A stretch of DNA of 64,000 nucleotides from Mrakia gelida. Taxonomy: Eukaryota > Basidiomycota > Tremellomycetes > Cystofilobasidiales > Mrakiaceae. Made by a program: the position numbers and the translations under genes. The stretch is from positions 558,001-622,000 of the forward strand of contig BRON01000006.1 of assembly GCA_024345305.1 (NCBI GenBank), in the 5' to 3' direction. Under the pieces are notes generated by a model. The model was given only the letters and a program-made list of their open reading frames with translations. It ran no database searches and was not told the origin of the DNA. Below, piece by piece: positions 35,744 through 48,017 of this stretch (within the stretch, counting starts at the first letter, position 1; every line of letters starts with the position of its first letter).

Positions 35744-37849
35744 ATGCAGGCTTCGTCTTCAACCCTCCCCAGTTACACTCCTCCTTCCAAGGATGCGATC
35801 TCCGTCGTTCCTTCCCTCTCAGCTCTCCATCCGGATCCGTCTCATCCAGCTCACTCAGCCCTCCTGGCCAACTTGGACCTCAAGAAGGACTCGGTCAAGA
35901 TTTTCTCGTTCGCTCAAGGAGGGATTGTAGTTCTACCCGAAGAGATCGGGATCGGACCGAATCGAGGTGGAGTAGAGGAGGAGGTGAGCTCGGTCTTGGA
36001 AGGGTCGGAAAACAGAGGAGGACGAAGGAAGCTCACCTCGTCGACGCCGGCCCCCTTCCTTCTTCCCCTCCTTCCTTCAGAGTTGGGCGAGAGTATCAGG
36101 ATACGTTCAGGTCATCAGCACCCAGAAGAAGATGGTTCCTCGGCTCAGCGTCAAGCTCGTAGCTCTCCAGAGTCTCGCCTTTCCGCAGGATCTCGGTGAG
36201 CGGGAAGAGGACGAGGTGTTCTCAAAGGAGATCATCTTGGAGGACGTTCAGCTCGAGAAAGGTCTCAACACGTACGTAGAACTGCAAAAAAACATCTGCT
36301 TCTCTCGGTGGACGAGAACTGAATTGTTCCAATCTTGTCGGAAGAGCAGCTTCGAGTTTCTCCTCGCCGTTCCCCACGACGCGCCAGTTTGCGAAGGCTC
36401 GACGGTCGACAACAGCTCGTTCGCCAACCTCAAGCACTACCTCATCGCAACTGTCGAAGGAGGTACTAGGAGTCTGTTCGGGACGAAAATCCTCGTGGTG
36501 GAGGAGCCAGTGTGGCTGGCAGCGTCGCCGGTAGATCTCGAGAGTGAGCGTTTCTTCTCTTCGGGCTTCCCTAGTCTTACTCAGTTCTTCGACTCATGCA
36601 TCAGCTTACGCGTCTCAACATCGTTCTTGTTCCAGGTATGAGCCTAAACCTTCATTTGGAGAATCACACGGACGAGCTCGGTGCTGTCTCGCTCGACGCG
36701 TCTTCCTCTGTTCGTCCACTCTCCATCTCTTCCACTCCTCATCGGCTCTAGCACTCTCCGAAGCTCCCGTTAATCTCTCCTGCTGGTGATCGTCTCCCGT
36801 CTGATCTCCATCGTTCCCTCAATCTTATCTCTTGCCTCTCGTCGTCGCGTCCAACTCACAGAGCTTCACCATCGCCGCTCCCATCCTCGTCTCCCTCACC
36901 CTTCATTCACCACCACCAGCACTCAAAGTCTACACCATCAAATCTTACATCGAACAAACCGCGGACCTGACGTCCTTTCGAGATCAAGCCAAAGTCGCGA
37001 CCGTCAAGAAGAAGGGCAGCATCTTCGAGCACGGTTGGAAGGGACCGTATACGAGCCTGCAAGGCGAGGACTTGGATCTACATGCCATCTTTAACTCCTC
37101 AACCTCCGACGGCACCAGCTGGTCATTCGAGGAGATCGGGAGAGTGGTGAGTTCAATCGCGTCGAAATCTCGACGCCGCCGTTTTGGCGAGCCCAAGACT
37201 GATCTCTTCTACCTCCCAACTCTTCCCATTTCCTCAAATGTGTCGATTCTCTTTAATTCCTGCCTCGTCAGCCGACAGGACGGAACTTCCGAGCTTCAAC
37301 CTACCCTCAAACCAAATCGTCGATTCGCGTCTCGTCCGAGCTCGTGGTCGACCTCTACTTCACCTTAACGCCTTCCGACCCATCCTCACCGCCCCCAAAG
37401 GTTCTCATCGCTACCCTTCTTCGTAAACCAGTCTTCATCGGAGGGTGAGTCCCACCTTTCACGCTGAGAGCCCGTCACCGCTTGTGCGACGACATCTCGC
37501 TCACCGAGTTTGGTTGTGTTTCATGGCAGATGTCGATCTATACCAGGAAGGATATCACTCCCGGACTACTCTGAGAACGCGGATGATCATCCTTCAATCA
37601 AGGTGTACGTCCGGACTCCCTCCTCTCCTCGAATGATCGCATTCGAACGAACCAAGGACCTCGAGCTGACTTGATCGCTCGTCCCGATCTGTTTCACCCA
37701 GTCGCAACCCCTGCAAATGCGACGAGCCGTTCGACGAGAAGCTCCGGGAGGAAGAGATGGAATTCGTTCGATCCTCGCGAGAAGGAAGAGGAAACGAACT
37801 GAACCTGGACGCGTCTGCTTCGGGAATGAAGATTGGAGAAGCGTATTGA
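35744..37849 (+). CDS. Arrestin-like (alpha-arrestin fold) protein 1
   Basis: It starts at ATG 35744 (MQASSSTLPSYTPPSKDAIS). The N-terminal sheet reads ANLDLKKDSVKIFSFAQGGI and, after an intron, SWARVSGYVQVISTQKKM and PRLSVKLVALQSLAFPQDLG. Then come FEFLLAVPHDAPVCEGSTVD and FANLKHYLIATVEGGTRSLF (arrestin-N style), MSLNLHLENHTDELGAVSLD, and the C-domain SFTIAAPILVSLTLHSPPP and LKVYTIKSYIEQTADLTSF. The end has SIKVRNPCKCDEPFDEKL and finishes MKIGEAY, TGA 37847-37849. Alpha-arrestins act as cargo adaptors for ubiquitin ligases at the plasma membrane. No PPxY motif was noticed in the parts I read, so that role is inference. It is paralogous to the gene at 51002. Confidence 0.7.
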
Positions 37850-37923
37850 GCATTACCTCTCTTTGAACTTCCGCGAACCGAACCTAAAAGATGAAATCCT
37901 TCCTCATCAAGATCTCTCTACTC

Positions 37924-40249
37924 CTACTCCTCGCTCCTTTTCCAAACCTCCCTCCCACCCACCCACGTCGCCTTCACCCTCCCCTCCCCATCCAACACGA
38001 CCATATCCCCATCCCACCCCTTCTCCAACCTCCCCTTCCTCCCCTCCCACTCCTTCCCCAGAGCTCTCGCAGCGTTCTTCGTACAGCAAACAATCGCCTG
38101 CCACAGCGGGATGGAAGCGAACGCGGAGAGGTTTCGAACGCAGGTGGTCATGTCGACAGCGGATCCAGCGAGGGTGGAGGTTCCTTCCAGGGTGATGCTG
38201 AGACCTTGACGGAGGATTTGTTGAGGTGGGCGGAAGGGGTAGAGACCATCTTTGGCGGAGGGGTCCATGACGAAGACGCCTTGAGAAAGAATGAAAGGAA
38301 AGAAGACGGGTCAGGAAAGGGGAAGAGACGCGTCGAAAGGAAGATGAACGAAGAGCTTCTTCGAGAGATGAACTCACAATCCGTCACCAACACACACCCT
38401 TCAGGGAAAGCTTGATAAGCCAACCTCACCGCATTGGGATGGACATGAATCCCATCGACGATAATCCCCCAGAACGGTCGTTGGAACTTAGGTCCGACCT
38501 GCGAGCCCATGACTTGATCTCCAACGACGACGACTTCCTCTATGACCTCGTCGTCTTCTTCCTCGTCCGACTCGGAAGACTGAGCGGAGGAGAGAGATGA
38601 CTCGTGGGTGTCGTTGACGATGACGGACGAGGGTGGGGAGGAGGAGGTTTTGAGAGAAGCGAGGGAGGCGGTGAGGTTTTTGGGAGAGGCTGGACGGGAG
38701 ATGAATTTGGAGATGGGGTCGGGGAGGAGTTTTCGGACTGATTTGGAGAGGGAGGGTGGGATGTAGGTTGGGGAACCGATGAGTCCGATGATTCCGCTGA
38801 GAGAAGGAAGGAAGGAGGGAAAGCAAAGTCAGCGTTCGGTCGAGACGCGTCGTCGCAGCTGCGAAAGTGGGAGAAGAAAGGGATACTGACGTGTCTCGGT
38901 GATGCAGTTGAGGCATGGCGTTGTAGAGGTGGGTGATCATGGTTGCTCCAGCGAGGACGGCAGCCATGGCTGAGGGAAAGAAGCGAAGGAGGAGCGAAGA
39001 AGACGCGTCGGGTCAGCAACGACATGAGCTGAAGCCTTTGCCTTCCGTCCGAACAATGAACGAACCTTCTACTCCACTCGCATCACTAGGAGACATGAAG
39101 AAGAAGATGTCAGCACGCCGTCAAAGCTCCAACCCTCTCGGACGAGCTCAAAAACGACTCACCTATGCCCAACGCAAACCAGCCCACCTCTCTTCTTCAC
39201 CTCCTCCACAGCTCTCAGCACACCTTTTACCTCCGGAGCCACCGTAAACATCCTCAACCTATCTCCATCATCCAAGAACCCCCTCCCATAGACCTTCTCG
39301 AACGTATCCCACCCCCCTTCGCACGAGAGGAGGTTGGTTTGAGGATGGCAGCCTGGCTTGTGAGGCGAGAGGAAGGGACCTTCGGCGTGGAAACCGAGGG
39401 AGGAAGCTCCGGTGGGGAAGCGGTAGTGTTTGAGGAGAGGAAGAAGGCGTTGGTAGAGGTCTGGGGTCTGGGTCTGGATGAGGAGAAAAAGGAGAGGTGG
39501 AGGAGGTGAGAAGGACGCGTTAGTTCGAAGAGCGAAGCGAGACGAAGACGAGATGCGGCCGAGACAAGGGGGCGAGGGACTTACGATGATGGTAGGAACG
39601 AAGGAAGTGACTCCAGTCTCGACGAGTCTGGACGCGACGTACTCGAGCCGACGAACGTACTCGATGTTTTGAGCTTCGGGCGTTGGGAACTCGTCCGAGA
39701 GATCAGGTAGAGTTGAGAAATCGTATCCGTAGGCTCCGTTGATTTGAACGTCGAGGTATCTATACGAGGCCAAAGCGAGAAGGAAGGCTCCCAGTCAGCG
39801 AATCATCGGGAAGGAGGAAAGTGACGACGAGAACGAGAACGAGGATGGGCTGACGGCCAGAACCGATGAGCCTTCTCGTTCGAAAAGCTTGTGAAAATGT
39901 GAGCTTACCCAGGAGCGACGACATCCCCACCCATGTCGACTTCCCTGACCTCCCTCCCACGTTCTTGAGCGGCGTAGAAGGCTTCTTGAGCTCCGACGAT
40001 CTTGCCTGAACAAGGATCGAACCAGATGGACGAGGGCTGACCGACTCCTGAGTCGGAAGCGATCCTACAGTTTTGGAGGTGGACGAGAGGTTCCTCTGTT
40101 GACATGGGAGGAGGAGAAGGTGGGGATGGGAGGTCGGAGGAGGAAGGGGTTGGAGGAGGGATGGTGTGCGAGTGAGGTGAACGAGAGAAGGAAGGGAGGA
40201 CGGAGGAGGTTGGGGAAGGGGGAAGGGTGAGGGCTGGGATCACGCTCAT
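37924..40249 (-). CDS. DAC1: N-acetylglucosamine-6-phosphate deacetylase
   Basis: Converts GlcNAc-6-P to GlcN-6-P plus acetate in amino-sugar catabolism. Metal-dependent amidohydrolase landmarks: VHLQNCRIAS near the start, YLDVQINGAYGYDFSTLPDL, TGVTSFVPTIIV, SSLGFHAEGPFLSPHKPGCH (GPF block), LVCVGHSDASGVE, TMITHLYNAMPQLHHRDTG (HLFNAMxxLHHR block), WGIIVDGIHVHPNAVRLAY and CVLVTD. It ends TWVGGREVWKRSEE. The GHSDASG block needs a 20-nt exon near 39057-39076. I use the outer ATG (40247-40249), which adds a Pro/Ser-rich 48-residue leader; ATG 40103-40105 (MSTEEPLVHLQN) fits the family length better and is a real alternative. A Ser-rich acidic insert (about 38520-38660) is unusual. Divergently paired with the deaminase gene. 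Confidence 0.9.
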
Positions 40250-40716
40250 CTGGAGCGGAGAGTAAGGGGGAGTGAAGAAGGGAAGACGAGAGAGATGTAG
40301 GAGTTGGACTATGGTGGTTGAGGGCTAGCCGAAAGTTTGAGGAGGGGGGAGGAGAAGTTCAGGGTTGAATTCGAGCTGGCGGTGAAGATTCCGAGAGAGC
40401 CGGCGGCTTTCCCTCCTTCCTTTCGTCCTCCCAATTTCAAGGCGACTCAACCTTCAGTCCTCCAACCACCATCCAACAAACGTGCATCCTTCTCTTATCC
40501 CTACCCTTCTAAGTGAGTTGACTGGAGCAGAGCCAGACCGAGAAGAGACGAGAGAAGAGCAGCTTCGACCCGCGGGCATGTCCGTCGAAAGATTCAAGCT
40601 GGCCCTCCTTCCCTCTCTCCTTCCCTCTTCTGACTTTTGGACCTCTTTATTCGGATTCAGACCACCTTCCCACACCTCTTCTTCCAAACTTCCATCTCTT
40701 TCCTTTCTTCCTCTCC
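40250..40716. promoter_or_regulatory. Shared divergent promoter of the GlcNAc catabolic pair
   Basis: 467 bp between the deacetylase and deaminase starts. In Candida the corresponding genes are neighbours and are induced together by GlcNAc. I infer joint control here, but I see no named motif. Confidence 0.55.
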
Positions 40717-42572
40717 ATGCGACTCATCATCCGAGACTCCGGTGCGTTCCTCCTCCCTCCCTCCCCCTTCCCTCCTTCCTCTCCCCGCTTTCACCGAAGG
40801 CTGACCTGCTAGCTCTCGCTCTCCCTCTGTGTTTCCGCTTCAGCCGAGGAGACTGCCATCTACCTTGCTCGCTACTTCGTCCGAAGAATCAAGGTCAGTC
40901 GTCCGTCGCAATCTCAACCCGTCGGTCTTCTTTCCGATCGACAAAAGCTCGAGCTGACCATCTCGCTCTCCTCCCTCTCGTTCCTTCCCTCGCTTGCTTG
41001 TCGCAGACCTTCAACCCTTCCGCTTCTCGTCCATTCGTGATCGGTCTTCCAACAGGATCGAGCCCACTCTCGACCTACAAGCACCTCATCGCTATGTACA
41101 GGGCTGGAGAGGTCTCGTTCAAGGTCAGCTCGCGTTCTTGCCTTCCCTCCCGTTCGACTCGACCTTGCCTCCTCAGCTCGGCTCGAACACCTTCCGAGCT
41201 ACTTTAACACCTGAACCTGACCCTCTTCTACCCGAAACTCTTATCTAGCACGTGGTGACCTTCAACATGGACGAGTACGTCGGAATCCCTCGAGATCACC
41301 CTCAGTCGTACCACACCTTCATGTTCGAGAACTGTTCGTCTTCCTTCTTTTCTCTCTACGCTACTATAAGCTCGTCCTCGCAACTTCGTCTTCTGACCTC
41401 CGTTTCTCTTATCGCGATCCTCCCCCTCACTCGTCGCTGCTCGTTGTCAACTCAAGTCTTCCAGCACATCGACATCCCTCCCACCTCCGTCCACATCCTC
41501 AACGGTTCCGTCCCAGATCTCATCGCCGAGTGCAGGAGGTACGAGGAGAAGATCAAATCGTACGGAGGTATCGAGCTCTTCTTCGGAGGGATTGGAGAGG
41601 ATGGACATCTCGCTTTCAACGAGCCTGGTGAGTTCGCGAGACCGTCTCCTCGTCCGCTTCTGCCTTCGTCTGGGCGCCTCCTTACAGGGCTGACCTGTCC
41701 GAAACTCCAATTCGTGTCTCGTAGGATCTTCCTTGGCCTCGAGAACTCGTATCAAAACCCTCGCTCAGGACACCATCGAGGCGAACGTGAGTCCTCTTTT
41801 TCTTCGACGTCAACTCCTTTTTGGGACTCGAACCTGACTTCGCCTTGCTTTCTCTTCGACCCAACAGTCCCGGTTCTTCGATAACGACGTCGAGAAGGTT
41901 CCCAAGATGGCTCTTACCGTTCGTTTCCAACCCCTTTCTCGCTCCTCGTCGTTTCTCTCCTCTCCTCGACCGCGTCGCTTACCGCTCTCCCCTCCCCCGC
42001 TCTCTTTGCCACGCGTTTTCTCATAATCAGGTAGGAGTCGCCACTGTTCTCGAAGCTCGAGAAGTCGTCATCGTCATCACCGGACGAAGGAAAGCTCTTG
42101 CTCTCAGCAAGTGCATCGAGGAGGGAGTCAACCACTTAGTTCGTCGCGATCTTCCTATCTTGCCATTCTCTTTTACCTCTCCTCGAACACACCGCTGACT
42201 CTCGACTCATTCTTCTTCCTCTCCTCCGTAGTGGACCGTCTCGGCAATCCAACTCCACCCTTGGGCTCTGGTCGTAGCCGATCGAGACGCGACGATGGGT
42301 TCGTCCTTTTCTTCCCTCTCTCCCTGCTCTCTCTCTCCCTTCCCTCGATCCTTACCCACCCCCCTTCCTCTCTTGTCGCTTTCCCAGAACTCCGAGTCAA
42401 AACCGTCTCCTACTTCAAATCCATCGAGGCCGTCCAGGAGGAGGTCGAGATCTCGCAGGGAAAGCTGCAGCAGGAGGCCGAGAGGTCAGCGCGTGGATTG
42501 ATCAACGGATCCCAGATGGGCAGGGGGAGCGCGAGTCCTGCTCCTCAGGGATCGAATGGGGCTGGTCGCTAA
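40717..42572 (+). CDS. NAG1: Glucosamine-6-phosphate deaminase/isomerase
   Basis: Converts GlcN-6-P to fructose-6-P and ammonia. It starts at ATG 40717 (MRLIIRDS); the first exon is 25 nt (40717-40741). Family blocks in order: [36 protein letters not shown] (phosphate loop), [20 protein letters not shown] (catalytic Asp in MDEY), [37 protein letters not shown] (catalytic [11 protein letters not shown]), [40 protein letters not shown] and [13 protein letters not shown]-terminal extension ([19 protein letters not shown]) follows, to TAA 42570-42572. Full length for the family, with an added tail of about 40 residues. Confidence 0.93.
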
Positions 42573-42856
42573 GTTAAGCTAGGCTATGAGGAGGAAGGGT
42601 TTTCGGGTTGGGCTTTCAGCGTCCTCGGGTTTTGCGTTTGTATTTCTCATGTCCTTTGCTCGGTTTTGAAAAGAGAGAGAGAGAGAAAGAGGGCTAAGCA
42701 GGAGACGAGCATAGCATCGTAAGATAGGAGGAGAGCACGAGCAAGAAACCAACACCAACGCAAGAGAAACAAATCCATAACAAAAAATCGAGGGAACCAA
42801 AACGACACGTCGCAATGAGACGCGCGAAAGGCGACGACCCAGATTCGAGAACGAGA

Positions 42857-45800
42857 CTACCAAAGGGGAGGAGGAGCATCGACGGGGTACCTGAATGTAT
42901 GAAAAAGGCGTCGAAAAGCAGTCAGCTCGAGGGTTAGCCGAAGCGGAACGCGAAAGGAAAAAACGATCGATCGACGGACTGACCCTTTCGTCTCTCCCTC
43001 GCCCTGCTTCACCTCAACTCGGATGTCGAATCGAAGAGAGTCCGTCTCGGGAAGGTAGTCGACCATCGTCCAGTCTGAAAATCGTCAAAGAGAGACCAGG
43101 TCAGCCCCTCGCCTCGTACGTCGAAGAGAGGATAGAAAGAGCGAACTCACTTCGCTTCCCCATCACCGTCTGATGCTTGAGCGAGGATCCGTCGGTGTCG
43201 TGAGTGAAGGTGTTGAGCATCTCCTCGTCCGTGTCGACGTCTGGGTAGAAGGAAAAGGTCGGTGAGCGATGAAGTCTCGAAGAAGAAGGATCAGAGGGGA
43301 GAAAGGGACGAACAGTGAAGAGTCTTGTGTCGAATCTTCCCGAGCTGAGCGACCATCGACGAGACCAAGGCAGGTGGAGGAGTGTTCACGATCGCGCTGG
43401 TAACGATCTGAGAAGGAGGACCTAGGTCAGTTCTCGAATGGCAGGCTTCGAAACGTCGACGCGACCTCGAAGATGCGCGACTTCGACGTTGCACGAGAAC
43501 AAGAACCCACCTGAACCATGTACTTCTTGTCCATCTCAGGCTGGATCCTATCCTTGCTCTTCGTGTAGAAGGCAGCGGTAGCAGCGCAATGCACGTCTCC
43601 GCTGAGGAACGAGATTCGAACGTACTGCTCTTCAGCAATCCTCTGGCACTGCTCGACGAGCCAATTTCGTTCGTCCTTGTGGTCTCCGGCGGTCCAGTGA
43701 TCCGAGAGACTGATTAGGAAGACGAAGGGAAAGAGGGGAGACGGGAAGGGTCAGAAAAGTGTCGTCGAACGAGAAAGTGAGACGCGTCGCGGAGGGAGAA
43801 GGCGTACTCGTCGAGAAGCCTGCAGGGACGAGAAGAGGGCGGACGATCAGTATGGATCGATGAAACGGGACTAGAGAGAGGTCGAAGACTTACTCGGCCT
43901 CCTTGTTGAACCTTCGAGCCGAAGAAGAAAGAAGACGAGCAGTCAGCAACTAATCGCTCGTCGGATCGAGCGAAACAACTCGAGGCCCAAACTCACTTGT
44001 TCAGCGATCCAGCCATCATCCCCAGCTTATTGAGAGCAAACATCGGGTTCAGCTTCGAATCCAGAGCCTTCTCGAGGAAGTTCATTCGAGCTGCAAGGTC
44101 AAAGAAAGGGAAGGAGGAGTCAGCGTCTGCATCGTCTCGGGTCGCGAACTCGTCTCGACTCACGATAGGCGATTGGGATTCCGAGCTGGAAGACGATGTG
44201 TTTGACCGTCTTGGGAAGAGCAGCGATCTCCTTGAAGACTCGATCGTACGTGAGGGTGCTGCAGACAAGACCCTTCTTCCTCTCGGCACTTTGGGACGGG
44301 AAGAAAGGAACGAGAACGCGTCGAGTCGTCGTCAGTCTCGAGATATGCTAGGTCCAGGAAGATGAGCTCAAGACGTACCGGCAGTCGAGGAGAACCATCG
44401 CGACCTCAGGTCCGAAGTAAACGAGGAGCGAGTGGTTGGGAGCAGGGATCCAAGGTCCGTCGCCGCCGATGATCATCGACTGTTCGAAGAAGCGAAGAGA
44501 AGGAGGTCAGTCGAACCGACAGATCGACGAGGAGAAGTCGTGAGGGTGGAAAGCTAGAGCTGGGATACGAACCTTCATGTGGTGATCTCCACCGTATTGA
44601 GTACCGTCCACGGCGTCAACGACGAAGAGTTGGAAAAGGAGATACCAGAAGTAACCTCGCGATCCAATCGTTCTGAAGACGGGCGACTGCTGTAGATCGT
44701 CGGGGTATGAACCGAAACCGTCGATGAGGTCGTGATCGTCAAGCATGTTACTGGAGTAAAAAACGAAAATCGGAAGGAGGATCAGCGAGAGGCGAAAGGC
44801 GGAAAAGGGAACGCGTCGACTCACACCATCGGAATTGTCGCGTTCGCGAGACCGAACGCTCCAGATCGGAAGATCTTGCAGTAGTGAGAGAAGTAGTACC
44901 TAAGGATAGAGAGAGTGATGAGCACGAGGGCTTGGCAAGTGAATGCAGGAGACGCGAGCGAAGAGGAGGAGAGATGGCCGAAGCGGCGAACGTACCGGTC
45001 GATGGCGAAACTGATTTCGTCTGTGAGGGGAGTCTCGAGCTTCGCGTTGGCAGATCCAGATTTGACCCAATCTGAGCAGAGCAACGTGAGAGAGTCGTCG
45101 TTAGCTCGCGGAACGAAGAGCCGAAGGAGAGGCGAAAAGAACGGCGAGCGAACCTTGAAGCTCAGGCTCGAAGGTAAGACTGGATGAAGAGAGAGAGAAC
45201 AGATTCAGCTCTCGAGGCACAAAGGTTGTAGAAGGGAGCAGGACGTACCTGTCGCAGTAGATCTAGACAGTTCGAAGAATCAGGATCAGCGCGAGTCCAC
45301 TTCGTTTCGTCGCGTCGACCAGTTCAAGTCGAAAGGAAGACGAACCTGATCTCCTCCACCAACCATGCAGTGGAAAGGCTTCTCCGCATGCTTCTCGAGC
45401 ATATCCTCCCAGAGCGGGTCGTACCCAGACGTGAACTGGACGAAAGGCGGAAAGAGAAAGCGACGAAGCAGAGTGAAAGAGATCCATCAGCAGTCGGCGT
45501 CTCGTCGGATCGACTCGGTCTCAGACGGGACGAGGCGAGAGAAAAAGCGTCGAGGACTGACCTTATCATGGTTGTAAAATGGCTCAGGATCCACACCCGA
45601 CGAGAACCCATTACACGAATGAGCAGCCCACCTCAATGGTTCGTTCTTCCCTGGCACCCAGAACGAGAGCTCCGTCCCGTGGTTGACTCGGTAGGAGACT
45701 TGAGTTGATTTGTCGGAGGTGAGGGGGACGAGGATGGTGAATCGGGTGAAGGTGAAGGATCCCTGTGATGAAGCGAGAGCCGAACCAGAAGAGGTCAGTT

Positions 45801-47398
45801 GAGAGAACGAGAGGACGAAACGAGAAACGAAAACGAACGCGACGAAACGAAACGAAACGAACGTACTTGAGGACCGTGGTAGACGTAGATCGACTCTCCT
45901 GGAACCTCAACCTTCTGAGTCGATCCTTCGGAAGAGATCGAAGGTTTGGGGATCGAGGAATCGTTCTGGAGGTTGAGGTCGTTGGCGAGAGAGGAGAGGG
46001 TCGCGTCCGTCGACGAGTTGGATCCAGCGTCCCAGGAGAGCGAGAGCGAGGGTCTTGGGTCCATGATCGATCCAGCGTCAGCGGTGACCTGCAAATAGCC
46101 ACGAAAGAAAACAAATCGATCAGCAAGGGAAACGCGAAAAGAAGAGCTCGACTCGACGCGACTGAAGCGAGAGCGAAAGGAAGCAACAACAACTCACGAT
46201 CATCGCAGCTCCTCTCCAAACTCCATCCTTGACGGTATGATACGTCAACATGGGTCCCGCCATGAACTGAAGATGAGGTTCCATCTGGTTCTGTACCGAA
46301 TGGTGTCGCTTCAAGCCAGGTCGACCGTCAGGGGCCGTCGTCGACGAGGGAGGAGGAGCGAGGTTCGAGGCTTCCTCTGAGGAGACGTCCTTTCCATCGA
46401 TGGGACCGCCGAGGTCGGTGGGAAAGGTAGTAGAAGGAGGAGGAGGAGGAGCTGGTTCCTGAAGCGAAGGAGTGGTAGGAGTAGGGGAAGCGGCGATGAT
46501 GGAGGCTGCTGAAGGACCTCCGTGCGACCAGGTTGATTGAGCTGTTGCTTCGAGGGAGGTAGGACCTGGGATGTCTTCTTGGTGACTGATAGAGGGAAGG
46601 CAAGTAGAGAAGAGTGGGGCAAAGGAAGTCAGCGCAGATTTAAAGGGGCGAGGTCAGCTCGATTGAATTCAATCCCTCTCCTCTCCCTCCTCCTTCGTTC
46701 TCGAGCTCGCACAACACCGCCCCGCCCATGCTCCTTCCCTCCAGCTCGTACACCCTTCCCAACCCCTCTACGGTGCACTCTACACTCGTACTCACACCCA
46801 GATAGGAGGTCGATATCCAGGAACTTGGTATCCTCCTGCCTGAGTCTCTGGAATGACTACCTTCTCCCTCTCCTCCGCGGAGGGAAGGTAGCCATGGTGA
46901 GCTTGCTCTTCCGGGGTTGGACCTGGTCGAGGCTTGAGGTTGAGATCGTTGGACTCAATCTGAGTCTTGGAAGGAGCAGGGCCGTTGAGAGGCTCGATCG
47001 TTTCGACTCCGTGGAGTTGGGAGGAGTGAGGATGGGCACTGAAAGAGGAGAGTGAGTTGAAGGAGGAGGGGGAGGGATGAATCGTTGAGCGGAGCGGGAC
47101 ACAGAGAGAGAGAGAGAGAGTCAGAACTGCCAGAACTGAGCTTGAAGCATCGAGAAGAGGCGAAAAGAGCTCACTAGTAAGCTGCTTGCTACATAGATTG
47201 AGTCGTTTGGAAAAGAGAGTGTTCGTTATCAGCTCAAAGCGAAGGACGGGAGGGAGGAAGGCAGCTTCGAACGGACTCACCTGCTCAGCTCGCTTTCGAG
47301 CGTGTCGTCCTAGTAAGGAGAGCTCAAAACGAGTCAGTTTCCATAGAGACCTCCCAGGGCTGACAGAGGAGGCGCACGATCTCACCAACTTCGTCCAT
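42857..47398 (-). CDS. PhoD-like phosphatase-domain protein
   Basis: Large multi-exon protein of the fungal PhoD-like metallophosphatase family. It starts at ATG 47396-47398 and opens with three tiny exons (47386-47398, 47281-47309, 47175-47188) giving MDEVGRHARKRAEQQAAYAH. A Pro-rich region follows, with GVWRGAAMIVTADAGS and FHCMVGGGDQIYCDSLTFEP (metal-binding GGDQxYxD). Then come SFAIDRYYFSHYCKIFRSGA, IPMVNMLDDHDLIDGFGSYP (DDHDxxDG), VDGTQYGGDHHMK, VYFGPEVAMVLLDCRAERKK, KTVKHIVFQLGIPIAY, NKEAELLDDLSDHWTAGDHK, VRISFLSGDVHCAATAAFYT (SGDVHCxA) and SDWTMVDYLPE. It ends PVDAPPPLW, TAG. The metal-site motifs are all present. Family members are often annotated as membrane-associated or uncharacterised; the substrate is unknown. 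Confidence 0.88.
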
Positions 47399-48017
47399 AG
47401 CTGTAGAGTGAGAGTGAGTTGAAGGTCAACGAGGGCGAACTGATTCGTCGACCTGTCGACCCCCTCCTTTTCATCAGGCGCAAGAGCCGATCGCTTGGCG
47501 GCGAGGATGACGCTAATATCGGAAGGAGAAGAGAGCAAGAAGCAGTGGATCAGGAAAGATCAAGGAGGAGAGGGCGTGCAGAGCTCAGCCGAGAGACGAG
47601 ATAAGATAGCGAGAAAGTCTGATCTATAAAGGGCAGAAGGGAGCGACGGAGGGGCGAGGGAAAAAGAGCGACTCCGACGTGACGCGTTGTTGTCGAGGTT
47701 TGTTTTTGGTTTCCGCGACCTTCAGAGAAGGAGAAGCGAACTAACTGACTGAAGAGATGTAGAGAGCATTTGCTCATTCGAGCTTTAACTGTGAGGAGAA
47801 GGGCAAGCAGATTCGAGGGGCAAGTCCGTCGAGCTGAGAACGAACGGTTCGAGTGTTTCTTTTGCTGCTGCGTCTTCCTCGTCCTTTCCTCCCAAACGCC
47901 CCTTGCTTCGTGGACTAACAGCAGGGATATAAGATCATTTTAAGGTCAAAACAAAGAACTCTAGCTAGGAAGACCGACATCGAGAGAGCGAGCTGCAGGA
48001 CGCGTTTATGCAGTCTC
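47399..48017 (-). promoter_or_regulatory. Promoter region of the PhoD-like gene
   Basis: About 620 bp between the PhoD-like start and the stop codon of the next gene. The frames seen here are short and composition-driven. Nothing specific recognised. Confidence 0.5.
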
